A stretch of DNA of 64,000 bases, taken from the NCBI RefSeq assembly GCF_036850765.1, contig NC_089495.1, positions 66,688,410 to 66,752,409 on the forward strand. Direction: 5' to 3'. Numbering within the stretch: position 1 is the stretch's first letter; each line of letters starts with the position of its first letter. The notes beneath the pieces were generated by a model. That model did no database searches and was not told where the DNA came from. It worked only from the letters and a program-made list of their open reading frames with translations. This DNA is from Saccopteryx bilineata. Taxonomy: Eukaryota; Chordata; Mammalia; Chiroptera; Emballonuridae. A program made the position numbers and the translations under genes. This document shows positions 35,645 through 47,401 of this stretch, piece after piece.

Positions 35645-36055
35645 CATGTTATATATGAGGTCATTTTTTTTAAAAAAATGTAACTCACATATCATAATAT
35701 TCAGTCTTTTAAAGTGTCCAATTCATTTGGTTTTCCTCAATTTTTACAACTACCACCATTATTTAAATCTGGAAGATTTCTGTGATGACAAATAGAAACC
35801 TGTACTCATTGGCAGCTTCTCTCTATTTCTTGGCAACCACTAATCTACATTCTATCTTTACTAATTTGCCTATTCTAGTATTCTTATAAAGCGAATCATA
35901 ATATATGGCCTTTATCTGACTTCTTCTGTTTAGCCACATATTTTTCAAGATCTATCCAAACCCACTTCATATAGTAAGAATCTTAATTTTGCAACATAGT
36001 TCTTATTGGTTCAAGTAATCTTTTGTACTGTTTCATCTTTGGGAAGTGTTTTTTT
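35645..36055 (-). mobile_element. Old L1 3' UTR fragment (L1M class), antisense
   Basis: Reversed L1M 3' UTR order: TGTAACTCACATATCATAAT, TTTTAAAGTGTCCAATTCAT, AACTACCACCATTATTTAAA, GGCAACCACTAATCTACATT, TTTGCCTATTCTAGTATTCT, TATGGCCTTTATCTGACTTC. It is diverged and truncated. Confidence 0.75.
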
Positions 36056-36835
36056 GGCAATGTCTCATTTTTTTTCAAAAGCAGAAAAACAAATGTAAGC
36101 CAGTGTACCCTCTAAATGAGGTGAGTTGGAGTTCTCATCTTTCACTTTATCTCTTTCTCTTATTCACTAGCTATTTTGTGTGATCTGTGAAATAAAGGTG
36201 ATGTTTGGCCCTTGTCTGTCACAGATGCCTGCCAGCAGCCATTATGGGCTGCATAAAAACTACATGAGATCATTTTATCATGCACTAGAAGGTTGGCAGT
36301 GCAGGCAAAATCTGTCAGGTAATTCATTGTTCTCACCTTAGAACACAATTTAAAAAGGCCCCAAGGAAATGAAAAATGATCTTAATGTAGATCTAATACT
36401 TTTAAGCAGTAGAAAAGTGAGAAGCTTCTTTTACCTCCTTCAGAAATTTAATAGATAAATCAATTTCTAAATTTTCTATAAATGATAAAATGCATCAAAG
36501 ATAAATCAAAGAGACAGATAAGAACAAAGTAGGTGTTTGAATAGTTCTACAAACTTACAAGTAGCCACATTTTAGAATGCATAACTAATTTTCAGGACTC
36601 TAACTTATGTTCATTGTTTTTAAGTCATACAAGCCAATATTGATGACAAGTAAGCTATCCAGAAAAGAATTCCTGCTGAAATATAATTTTACAGTTGTAT
36701 TGGTAACCTAGTTCATATTCACTTTTGAAAAATCGATTACTATGGCTGAGAAGCTGAAACTATGAAGACCTTGAAATGCAAATTACTTCAGGTTCAAATT
36801 AGAGTTAATAGTGTAGGAATTGTGCTATTCAGTTT
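36056..36835. other. AT-rich intergenic DNA
   Basis: A degraded MIR is possible around 36140-36350 (CACTAGCTATTTTGTGTGAT, CATGAGATCATTTTATCATG), but the match is weak. Otherwise nothing is recognised. Confidence 0.4.
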
Positions 36836-37189
36836 TTAAAAATTTATTCTGTTAAAATCACATAACATAAAATGTAATATCTTAATCATTTTCAAGGACA
36901 CAGTTCAATGGTGTTAAGTACGTTCACTCTGCTGTGCAGCCATTAACACCATTTACCTCCTGAACCATTGTTATCTTGTGAAACAGAAAATTTATATCCA
37001 TTACACAATAACTCCCTCCCTACCCATCTCCTGGCAGGCACCATTCTACTTTCTATCTCTATGAGTTTGACTATTCTGGGAAGCTCATATAAGTGGAATA
37101 ATATACTGTTTGTCTTTGTATGCTGAGCATAATGTCCACAAGGTTTACCTATGATGCAATATGGGTCAATGGGTCAGAATTTCTTTCTT
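36836..37189 (-). mobile_element. L1MB-like 3' UTR fragment, antisense
   Basis: Pieces ATCACATAACATAAAATGTA, GACACAGTTCAATGGTGTTA, TGCTGTGCAGCCATTAACAC, CTGGCAGGCACCATTCTACT and CATATAAGTGGAATAATATA follow the reversed L1MB 3' UTR. It stops at about 37189, where a different L1 begins with its own poly-A (a T/A run on this strand). The younger L1 may therefore have inserted into it. Confidence 0.8.
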
Positions 37190-37643
37190 TTATTAAAAAA
37201 AATAATTTTTAATTACAGTTGTTATATAATATTATATTAGTTTCAGGTATACAACATAGTGATTAGACATTTAAATACCTTATGAAGTGTTCATTCTAAT
37301 AATTATAGTACCCATCTGACACCATACATAGTTATTATAATATTGACTATAATCTCTATGCTGTAATTTACACACCCATAAGTGTTTTTATAACTGGCGG
37401 TTTGTAATACTTAATCCCCTTTACCTTTTCAGTCACACCTTAACATCCCTCCCATTTGGGGACCATCAATTTGTTCTTTGTATTTATGAGTTTCTTTCTC
37501 TTTCATCTATTTGTTTATTTTGTTCATATGGTATTTGTCTTTCGCTGTCAGACTTATTTCACTTAGCATAATACTTCTAGGTTCATCCATACTTTCAAAA
37601 ATGGCAAGATTTTATCTTTTTCATAGCTGAGTAATATCTATTG

Positions 37644-37655
37644 TGTGTGTGTTTT

Positions 37656-37690
<35 letters not shown>
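37644..37690. repeat. (GT)n-(TA)n microsatellite in L1
   Basis: GTGTGTGTGTTTTTGTGTG-type repeat runs into TATATATATAT within the L1 3' UTR, at the site where L1 normally carries a short TG/TA stretch. Confidence 0.9.
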
Positions 37691-40232
37691 CACTTCTTTA
37701 TCCATTTTTCTATCAACAATCACTCATGTTGCACCTATTTCTATATCTTGGGTATTCCAAATAATGTTGCAATGGACATAAGGGGCATATTTCTTTTCAA
37801 AATAGCATTTTAGATTTTTTTTTTAGGTAAATGCCCAGAAGTGGAATTGGTGAGTCATATGATAGTTCAATTTTTAAGTTTTGGGGGAACCTTCACGTTG
37901 TTTTCCACAGTGGCTGCCTCCATTTGTAATCCCACCAAGAAGAACACATGAGAGTTCCATTTTCTCCTCATCTTTGCCAACACTCGTTTGTTGATTTATT
38001 CATGATAGCCATTGTAACAAGCGTTAGGTGATATATCACTCTAGTTTTAATGTACATTTCCCTGAAAATTAGTGATGTTGATCATATTTTCATGTCTATT
38101 AGAAATCTGTATATCCTTTTTGGAGAAATGTCATGTTCTCAGCAAATTAAATTGGATTATTATTTTTATGTTAAATTGTATAAGTTCTTTACATAGTCTG
38201 GGTATTAGGCTCTTTTGGATAAATCATTGGCAAATATCTTCCCCCATTCAGTAGGGCATCTTTTTGCTTTGATGATGATATCCTTCATGGTGCAAACTTT
38301 TTAGTTTGATATCATTCCATTTGTTTGATTTTTCTTCTGTTTCTCTTGCAAGGGAGACATATGCAAGATAAATTGTAAACAGTAATGTCAAAGAATTTAC
38401 TCACTCTGTTTTCTCTTAAAGTTTTCTTTTTTAAAAAATTTATTTCTGGTGTTACCTTGAAATCTTTAATCCATTTTGTATTTACTTTTGTATTTGTTGT
38501 AATAGAATAGTTTCTTTTCTTGCATGTATTTTTCCTCTTTTCCCATCACCATTGATTAAAGAGACCATCTTTAACCCATTGTATGTTCTTGACTTCTTTG
38601 TCATAGATTAATTAACAACAAAGGTGTGAGTTTGCTTCTAGTTTCTCTGTTCTGTTCCAGTGATCTATGCATTTCATTTGTGCCATGTCTTTTGCCTTGT
38701 AGTATAGTTTGATATCAGCTAGTGCGATTCCTCCAAATTTGTTTTTCTCAAGACTGCCATCTTATTTAGGCTCTTTTGTGTTACCATATATGTTTAAGAA
38801 TTATTTGTTCAAGTTCCCTGAAAATTTCCATTCGTGTTTTGACAGAGATTGCATAAAATCTGTAATTGTTTTAGGTAGTATGGATATTTTAATGATGTTA
38901 ATTTTGCTATCCATAAACATGGTATGTGCTTTTATTTATTTGTATCATTTTCAATGTCTTAGTTTTCCATGTACAGACCTTTTACCTGCTTGGTTAAATT
39001 TATTCATGTGTACCGTTCTTAATTTCTCTTTCTCATAGTTTATTATTGATGTATAAAAATGCAACCAAATTCTGAATATTAATTTTGTATCCTGCTGCTT
39101 TAGTGAATTCATTCATTAGTTCTAATAGTTTTTTTTTTCTTTTGGTAGGATATTTATAGTTTTCTTCATACAGTTTCATGTCATCTGCAAATAAGACAAT
39201 TTCTATCTTTTTCAATTTGGATACCTTTATTATTTTTCTTTTCTGATTTCTGTGGCTAGGCTTTCCAATTCTATGTTGAACAAGGTAAAGATAGACATCC
39301 TTGTCTTGTTCCTGATCTTAAAGAAAATGTTTTGTCTTTTAACCATTGAGTATAACATTATTTGGGTTTTCATATATGGCTTTTATTATGTTGGTGTATG
39401 TTCCCTTTATCCTGTTTTAGCTGAGAGTTTTTACCATGAATGGGTGTTGAGTTTTGTTAAATGCCTTTGTGTATTTATTGATATGATTATATGATTTTTA
39501 TCCTTTATTTTTTTATGTAGTGTATCATGTTAATTGACTTATAGATATTAGACCAACTTTTTATTTCAGGAATAAATCCCTCTTATCATGGGGTATTATT
39601 TTTCAGTGTATAATCAATTCAGCTTGCTAATAATTTGTCAAAAGTTTTTGCATCTATGTGCTGGCTTATATTCTTTTTTTTTTTTTTTTTTTTTCATACC
39701 GTCTTTGGTTTTGGTATCAAGGTAATTCTGGCCTTTTAAATGAATTTGAATGTCTTCTGTCCTATTCAAACTTTTTGGAATAGATTGAAAAAGATAGGTT
39801 TTAATTATTCTGTGTATGTTTGCTAAAATTAGCCTGTGAAAGCATCTGGTCCAGGTCTTTTGTTAGAAGGTTTTGATTGGAAGTTTGAATGCTTTAGTAA
39901 TTTAACCATTTCTTTTAGGTAGTACAATTTGTTGACATGTAATAGTAATATTTTGTTATAATTCTTTGTATTTCTGTGGTGTTGGTTATCACTTCTCTTT
40001 TATTTAAGATTTTATTTATTTGGGTTCTCTTTTTTTGATGAGTCTAGCTAAAGGTTTATCATTTTGTTTATCTTTTCAAAACATCGTCTGTTGGTTACAT
40101 TGATTTTTCCTATTGTGGTTTTAGACTCTATTTCATCTATTTCTGTTCTGATCTTTATGGTTTTCTTCCTTCTACTCAATTTGGGCTTTGTTTGTTCATG
40201 TTTATTTTCAGTTATTGTTTATTTGAGATTTT

Positions 40233-40492
40233 TTTGGGGGGAGCAAGGCGGGGAGGGACAGACAGGGACAGGCAAGCAAAAAGGGAGAAAAGCATCAAAT
40301 CATAGTTGTGGCACCTTAGCTTTTTATTGATTGCTTTCTCATATGTGCCTTGATCAGGGGATTCCAGCCAAGCTAGTGACCCCTTGCTCATGCTCGTGAA
40401 CTTGAGCTCAAGCCAGCGACCTTATGTTTCAAACCTGGGTCCTCAGGGTCCCAGGCTGATGCTCTATCCACTGTGCTACCACCTGGTCTGGC
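40233..40492 (-). mobile_element. Type B SINE inside L1 ORF2, perfect 13-bp target duplication
   Basis: Reads from GGGAGGGACAGACAGGGACA through ATTGATTGCTTTCTCATATG to the head CTATCCACTGTGCTACCACC. Flanks TATTTGAGATTTT at 40220-40232 and 40493-40505 are identical L1 sequence. The L1 was therefore present first. Confidence 0.95.
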
Positions 40493-41456
40493 TATTTGAG
40501 ATTTTGTCTGTTTACTTCTTAAGGTAGGCTTGTATTGATTGCTATGGATTTTCCTATTAGAATTATTTTGGCTCTGTCCCATAGATTTTGAGTAATTGTG
40601 TTGTTAATTTCATTTGTTTCAAGGTATCATTTATTTCAAGGTATTATTTGATCTCATTATTAACATTTATTGTTTAATAGCATGTTATTTAGTTTTTATG
40701 TGTTTATGTTCTTTTCTGTTTTCTTCTTGTAATTAACTTCTAGTATCATGCAATTGTAATCAGAGAAGATGCTTGATATAATTTCAATCTTTATAAATTT
40801 ATTGAGACTTATTTTTTGCACTAATATGTAGTGTATCCCGGAAAATATGGAACATGCACTTGAAAAGAATGTATATTCAGCTACATTTGGGTAAAATGTC
40901 CTAAAAATATCAATTAAGTTTATTTGGTCAAATGTGTCATTTAAGGGTACTGTTTTCTTGTTGATTTGTTGTCTAGATGATCTACCCATTGATGTCAATG
41001 AGGTGTTAATGCTTCCTATGTTTATTGTCTTACTGTCAATCTCTTCTTTATGTTCAACAATATTTGCTTCATATATTTTAAGTGTCTTTATGTTGAGTGC
41101 ATAGATATTTACAGAGTTATATTCTCTTGTTGGATTGATCCTTTAATTATGAAATGTCCTTATTTGTCTCTTGTTGCAGCCTTTATTTAAAATCTGTTTT
41201 GTCTGATATAAATTTGTTACTCCAGCATTAATTCTTCATTTAACTTGAATGAAATACCTTTTTCCATTTCTTTATTTTCAGTCTGTGTCTTTTGATATAA
41301 AGTGGGTCCTTGTAGACAGTGTAAGTTCAGATATTTTTTATACATTCAACTACTTTCTGACTTATGATTGGAGTATTAAGTCATTTAAAATAATTATTAA
41401 TAAGTATGTAGCTATTGCCATCTTATTGTATTCTGATTGTTTTTAGTTATTCTATG

Positions 41457-41604
41457 TTTTTTTTTAAAGTTATTGATTAATTTAAGAGAGAGAGAAAGTG
41501 ACAGGAATATCGGTCTGTTCCTGTATATGCCAGAACCAGAGATCAAGTCTGCAACTTCTGGGCATTGGGACAATGCTGTAACCAGCTGAACCATCCAGCC
41601 AGGT
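41457..41604 (-). mobile_element. Type D (VES-like) SINE inside L1, antisense
   Basis: TTATTGATTAATTTAAGAGAG tail side, a GA-rich stretch, then degraded AGAGATCAAGTCTGCAACTT and CAGCTGAACCATCCAGCCAGG. The reversed VES-like head is recognisable. No clean target duplication. Confidence 0.75.
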
Positions 41605-42439
41605 TTCTGTTCCTTTTTTATCTCTTGCTCTTCTCTTGTATGTTTATGACTTCCATAGTGTTATACTGTCTTCCTTTTTGTCTTTACAGATTACTGGTTT
41701 GTGGTTATTATGTGCTTCATATAGACGAAGCTAAGTTTATAATAGTTTTTTTAAATTGAAGTTTACTTTAGTTCAAACTTATTTTAAAATAATTTAAATT
41801 TTTACTCACTCCATGTTTATGTTTTTGTGAATGTTGTTTACTTGTTTTGTGTGTGTTTGACCTTTAACTTACTGTTGTATTTTCACATGATCTTCTTACT
41901 TTTGTCTTTTAGCCTTTGTACTAGCTTTATAATTGGTTCGTCCACTGCTTTTTTCTAAGTATTTGCCTTTGTCAGTTATAATATTTTCTTCTTTATATTT
42001 TTTATCATTTCTTTTTTCCTTACAGGAGTTTCTTTAACATTTCTTGTAATACTGGTTTAGTAGTTATGAACTCCTTTATCATTTTTACTGGGAAATTTTA
42101 TCTCTTCTTCCATTCTAAATGATAATCATGCTGGGTACAGCATACTTGGTTGTCTTTGACTTTCATTACTTTGAATATCTCTTGCCAATTCTTTCAAGCT
42201 CTTGCTAAGCTTCTGTTGAGAAATCAGCTGAGAGTCCCATGAAAGCTCCCTTAAGGATAAATAATTGCTTTCTCTTGTTGTGTTTAAGATTTTCTCTTTG
42301 TTTTTAACATTCATCATTTTAATTATGATGTGTCATGGTGTGGTCCTTTTTGGTGTCATCTTGTTTGGGGTTGCTGCGCTTCCTGAACTTATATGCTTTT
42401 CCTTTGCAGGGTTAGGAAAGTTTTCTGTCATTTCTTCAA

Positions 42440-42452
42440 TTAGACTTTCTTT

Positions 42453-42500
<48 letters not shown>

Positions 42501-42520
42501 TTCTTTCTTTCTTTCTTTCT
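42440..42520. repeat. (TTTC)n tetranucleotide tract
   Basis: About 18 TTTC units with one short interruption form the extended tail of the antisense type B SINE that follows. It is the reverse of (GAAA)n growing from a poly-A tail. Confidence 0.95.
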
Positions 42521-42893
42521 CTTTTTTTTTTTTAGTAAAAGAGAGAGACACACAGACAGGGACAGGCAGGAAGGAAAAAAGAGAGATGAGAAGCTTCAAC
42601 TCATAGTTGCGGCTCCTTAATTGTTCATTGACTGCTTTCTCATATGCGCCGTGACTGGGGGGCTACAGCAGAGTGAGTGATTCCTTGCTAAAGCCAGGGA
42701 TATTGGGCTCAAGCCAGTGACCATGGTGTCTATGATCCTACATTCAAGGCAGTGACATTGCCCTCAAAGTGATGAACCCGCGCTCAAACCAGATGAACCT
42801 GCACTCAAGCCAGCGACCTCGGGGTTTTGAAACTGGGTCCTCTGTGTCTCATTCTGAAGTTCTATTATTCATTGTGCCACTGCCTGGTCAGGG
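42521..42893 (-). mobile_element. Type B SINE inside L1, antisense, long variant
   Basis: From TTTAGTAAAAGAGAGAGACA it runs through GACTGCTTTCTCATATGCGC to the head CATTGTGCCACTGCCTGGTC. It is longer than other B copies because the central GCTTGAGCGC/GGGTT region is repeated (GAACCCGCGCTCAAACCAGA then GAACCTGCACTCAAGCCAGC). Confidence 0.9.
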
Positions 42894-44690
42894 TATTTTT
42901 AATATTTCTTATCTCATTTTTGAAGTTCTGACTGAGTTAATCAATTCTAAATATATGAGCAACTTATAAACAGTGTTTTGAACTCTTTTCCTTGTAGATT
43001 TTTTATCTCTTTCTCATTTAGTCTTTTTCTGTAGTTTTGTTTCATTCTTTCATTGTAGACATATTTCTTGTCTCCTCTTTTTTTCTGACTCCCTGTGTTT
43101 CTTTCTATGTATGAGGTAGGTTGGCTATGTTTCCTAGTCTTGGTAGGATGGTCTTATGTAGAAGTTACCCTGTGGCATCCAGTGTCATAGTCTCCTTAAT
43201 CATTTGAGCAAGTGCTCCAGGGATGTCTGCTATGGTTTGTATGTGCCTTCCTGTTGTATTTTAGCCTCAATTGCTATGGACATGTTAGTGTGTTGAGTTG
43301 ACCATCACAGTGGCTGTGACTGCAGAAGGTGAATGTTGTGCAAGGGCTGACCCTTCAATATAGGAGTTTCTGTATAAAGGTTCTGGTGCTATCCATGTGT
43401 GTATTTCAGGTGTGTTCTTTGTAGAGCTAATTGGGTAGTATTCTGTATGGTCTAAAGCTGATCACTATGTATGTTGTGTCCGAAGCCTCTTCAGTGGGGC
43501 TTTATTACAGGCTGGGGTCAGTTACTACTTGTTCTGGGCTTGGGACATGCAGGTAAGAGCTACAATGTGATCTGTGGTTGGTTTCCATTTGTACTGTACT
43601 TGAAGACATTTGGGAGTGGCTACCCTGCAAACTGATGGTAATTGCTGCTTGTGCCAGGCATTGGATCCTTGGTGGGCACCCCAATGTGAGCTGAGGCCTG
43701 CTGCCACTGTGCTGAGCTGTGGCCACTTAGTAAAAATTATGTTTCAGGCCCAGACTGGTCACTGCTTCTGCCAGGTCTGAGGCTACATTATGGTAATTTT
43801 AATGCAGTTGAAACTGGTCACTGCTTGTGATTGGTTTGGGACCACTCAGCAAGAGTTACAAGGTACACCGAAGCTGGCCACTACTTGTTTTAGGTCTGTG
43901 GACCTTTAAAAGACTTTGAGAGAGTCCCAGAACTGCCTATGGAGGAGCATCACAAAAGCTGTGGCCAGGCAGTCAATTTGGGTGGGCAGCATCAGAGAAT
44001 TGCTAGGGCAGAAAAAACAAAGGGCTCAGATATGACATCCATCTATGCCTGGCCAGCTGGGTGGGGGAGCTCTGAAGAGGAACAATGGTGCATGCCAGCA
44101 CTTCCATCCACTTGGAGAGTTTCTCAGGCCCCTGCCCAACCAGCCCTCACCCTGAATTTCACCTGTTTTGTTCATCCTCTTATAACCTGGCATTTTTTGA
44201 ACTGCTACCCCTGCACTGAAGTTTAAAGCTTGTGAGTAAATAAGCAAGATCTGTGTGTGGGTCCATTAAGACCTGCAGCACCTCAGTCTCCCATTGCCTC
44301 TTGTTCCTCTGGGATACACTCTTTGCTATTTTTCACAGATAGATGTGATAGAAGACTGCTCTTACCTACATGATGTCCTGTGTTGGGAAGCTTGGTATAG
44401 AACTGGGACTCCTTACTGCTCATGAGGGAATCTGCAGTCTGGATATCCTCTGATTCGTAATCACCAAACTATGGGAGTGGGGCCTGGATAATTTGCAAGT
44501 CTGCCCCTCATATCAGTCTCAACATAGCTTCTTCTTTATATCCTCAGTGATAGGAATTTGTTTAGCTAGTATTCAGGTGGTTCTCAATGATGTTGGTTCT
44601 ATAATTTAGTTGTAATTTTGATGTGTTCATGGGAGGAAGTGAGTGCAGAGTTTACCTACTCCAACATCTTGATCAGAGGTCCTAGCAAGT

Positions 44691-45505
44691 ATGTCTCACT
44701 TCAATCTTTATTAAGGTTAAATAGAAAGGCAGCAGAGAAAGATTTTACTTTGACAGGCGATTAACTTGAATGTGGGGACACTGATTCTAAATTCAATCCT
44801 TATCATATTAAAGTGATGTTTTACACTTGCAGAATAATTAAATGAGATTCAAAAATAGAAAGAAAGTGTGCATAGTCAACAGACAATTGTTAAATGATCT
44901 CAAAAATAATTTGGAGGTTTTGGCTAAAAATAAGGTGGATAAAGTTTTATTTAAAGATCTAAAGATCTGCCAACTGGAACACAACTAGGAAATACTCAGA
45001 GAGTTTCAAAGAAGAAAGTAAAACTGACTGTTCTTATAGTTTAAAGTACATTTTTGAGAAGAATCATTCCCACGTTCTTAGCCCCTGCATTAGTGTCAGA
45101 TGGTAATGCTCTCAATGACTATTTTTCTAGATTATGGATGTCAGGTGATTCGAATACCTGAATATTCTTTCTTAGTCCTATAGGGGGTAATCAGAAAGTT
45201 AGACAGAGCTGGATGCTTGATGTATATCCAAACATTGATTCAGAATTGAAAGTTCAAAAGTTTAAGTTTCCAAGTTAGTTAAAACAAGAATAAAATAATT
45301 TCTTTATACCTCAACATTCCTGAATTTAGTAAATTAACAGCTTGACTACAGTGATACCATTTATTGTCTCATTCTATAATCCAGGAAGCACTGGATTCCT
45401 TCACACACATCCTGTCAAAATAAAAATCTTGGAATTATAGATGAAAACTAATTTAACTGCCTATAATACCGATAACCAACACTGAATAATCTATTTGAAA
45501 AAAAA
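44691..45505. other. Intergenic DNA right of the L1 5' end
   Basis: No recognised element. The boundary with L1 is around 44685-44695, judged from the reversed L1 start. Confidence 0.45.
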
Positions 45506-45507
45506 AG

Positions 45508-45755
45508 TAGTGTGGCACAAAGATAAAAGCATTGAAAAATCATATATTTCTATTCTAGAACCTTGGGTCTTTCATGTCCTAGCTGTTTAACCTTTAACTG
45601 ACTAGTAATATTTACTAGATCTTAGGTTCCTCAATTACAAAAATGTTGTTAATAGCAAGATCTATTGAAAAATTGTGAGAATTAAATAAATTATGTTTTA
45701 AGGATCTCATACATAAGACTGGCTCATAGCAAATAATAGCAATTATTATAATGCC
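45508..45755 (+). mobile_element. MIR SINE, nearly complete
   Basis: The full MIR order is visible: GTAGTGTGGCACAAAGATAA, AGAACCTTGGGTC, TAGCTGTTTAACCTTTAACT, TCTTAGGTTCCTCAATTACA, ATTGTGAGAATTAAATAAAT, ACTGGCTCATAGCAAATAAT. Heavily diverged, as expected for its age. Confidence 0.8.
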
Positions 45756-46014
45756 ATCTTTATAAGATTAATCATCATGTAATTTTTCTCTTCCTGAAAC
45801 ATTTTAATATCATTAACATAGTCTATTAATTCAATTTTCTTTTTCTTTATAATTCTTTAGGTTTTAAAATTAATCCCAGTAAAGCAGAGAATAGATTAGC
45901 TCAAACCAGAACACTGCATAAGCACTGGATTCCTACTCTATCAACAGTAGCTTTTAGGGTATGTTTCCAAAGTTTATCTTCACAGGACTTTTAGGTTAAT
46001 TAAGGATAATAGCA

Positions 46015-46135
46015 ATTTTTTTTTAAAAAATTACTGATTGATTTTAGAAGAGAGGAAGGGAAAGAGACAGTAACATTGGCTGAATGTGTCCTAATCAGAG
46101 ATCTGGAGGGATACTCTGAGCTATCCAGCCAGCAC
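46015..46135 (-). mobile_element. Short type D (VES-like) SINE with target duplication
   Basis: TTACTGATTGATTTTAGAAGA, a GA-rich stretch, TGAATGTGTCCTAATCAGAG and ACTCTGAGCTATCCAGCCAG. Flanks TAAGGATAATAGCA (46001-46014) and TAAGAATAATAGCA (46136-46149) differ at one position. Confidence 0.82.
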
Positions 46136-46149
46136 TAAGAATAATAGCA

Positions 46150-47199
46150 TTTTTTAATAAAATCAATGAAGTTTACTTTACAAAATAAACTTTGCTTAAA
46201 ACAGGATACATCAGTATCTGTTAAGTCTTTCCAAATATTGTCATTAATAATTTTCTAGGCTAATATAGCTTGTAAACTCACATTTTACTCAAAGCTTTCA
46301 GGTTGTGTGGTCTTATGTCATATTGCCTATAAGACATACAGAGAAAGCATCCATAAAAATAAATAGATAGATGAGCCATAAAAATCAAGCCTCTATTTTT
46401 TTTAAGCATTTCATAACCTAAAATGACTATTTTATGTAAGGAATTGGTAAATAGCTTAATGAATCTATCAAGTTATCATTTATGAGTTTACAAATTATTC
46501 ATTTGTTTACAGTTAGTTTTGACTAATCAGCTTCTTCTGTATCATTTTTTTTAATATTCTTACCTTGTCAAGGGTTTGACCATTCACTATTTTACTGGTA
46601 TCTGTTTTAGAGACTATACTGAAGCAAAAAATATTTCACAAATACTGTTTCATCAACTTTTAGCATGAGGATGTAGAAGAAATTAAGTATAATTGAAATA
46701 GGGGATTCTTTATATATTGCTCTTATTCCCATAAATAATTATTCAAGTAATAGCATTGTTCTACTTGTTTGCCTCTAATATATATATTATATATTATATA
46801 AATATATAATATATATTATATATAATAAATAACATAATTTTGAACTATTTGTAGATGCCCACAAAAAATATTACATATAAGTTTTTAATTTCTGTCAGTG
46901 ACTAATGACCTGAAGCAATAATTACTGAATATATACTAGGATGATAATATTACCAAACATAAACTGAGTCATGTCATGTGATACTATCCCTGAGAATTAA
47001 TAATTTTTATGAGAGGAAATATTACAATCATATTTAAAAGATCTAACAGTGAGAGTGGTTTTTGTGCATATATAAGTTCCTTCCTTTAAATATAATAACT
47101 CTTTATTGTGGTTAACTCTAATACGTTAAAATTTATAGATTTTGACTTCCTTAAAAAACACACATGTAAAATCAAATACTTAAAAAAGTAGCTTTTACT
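46150..47199. other. AT-rich intergenic DNA with a TA/ATAT tract
   Basis: A TATATA-rich palindromic stretch lies at 46777-46828 and could form hairpins. No gene or named element. Confidence 0.5.
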
Positions 47200-47200
47200 A

Positions 47201-47401
47201 GATTTTTAAATATTTCATTTATTGATTTTTAGAGAGAGAGGAGTGAGTGAGAGAGAGAAGGAGAGAGAGAGAGAGAAGGGGGAGGAGCAGGAAGCATCAG
47301 CTCCCATATGTGCCTTGACCAGGCAAGCCCAAGGTTTTGAACCGGCATCCTCAGTGTTCCAGGTTGATGCTTTATCCCACTGCGCCATCACAGGTCAGGC
47401 T
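47201..47401 (-). mobile_element. Type C SINE, antisense
   Basis: TTTCATTTATTGATTTTTAGA, a GA-rich block, GGAAGCATCAGCTCCCATATG, GGTTTTGAACCGGCATCC, and CTGCGCCATCACAGGTCAGG. Flank similarity (TAGCTTTTACT and TAGGCTTTTAG) is imperfect. Confidence 0.9.

Larger units (their letters stand above)
37190..44690 (-). mobile_element. Nearly full-length L1 retrotransposon, antisense, decayed
   Basis: The 3' UTR lies at 37190-38400 (GTTTCAGGTATACAACATAG, TTAGCATAATACTTCTAGG). ORF2 lies in reverse at about 38400-41450, with reverse-transcriptase text at 39100-39500; the minus-strand frame at 39033-39215 encodes VLFADDMKLY, whose FADD is the active-site motif. Endonuclease text is near 40700-41400, a shortened ORF1 region near 42000-43060, and the 5' UTR near 43080-44690, ending CCTACTCCAACATCTTG, the reverse of a typical CAAGATG-GAGTAGG L1 start. 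Many stops and frameshifts break both ORFs, so it is inactive. Three SINEs are inserted, at 40233, about 41457 and about 42521. About 7 kb of the span is L1. Confidence 0.88.

Noticed and set aside
39033..39215. Minus-strand frame with an FADD motif, suggesting a reverse-transcriptase gene
   Set aside because: It is a short remnant of L1 ORF2; frames on both sides are broken, so there is no functional gene.
42265..42606. 113-codon frame with Leu-Ser-Phe repeats
   Set aside because: It joins antisense L1 to a (TTTC)n tract and a SINE.
43500..44250. GC-richer segment with frames on both strands, possibly a promoter or gene
   Set aside because: The order of motifs fits a reversed L1 5' UTR, which is normally GC-richer.
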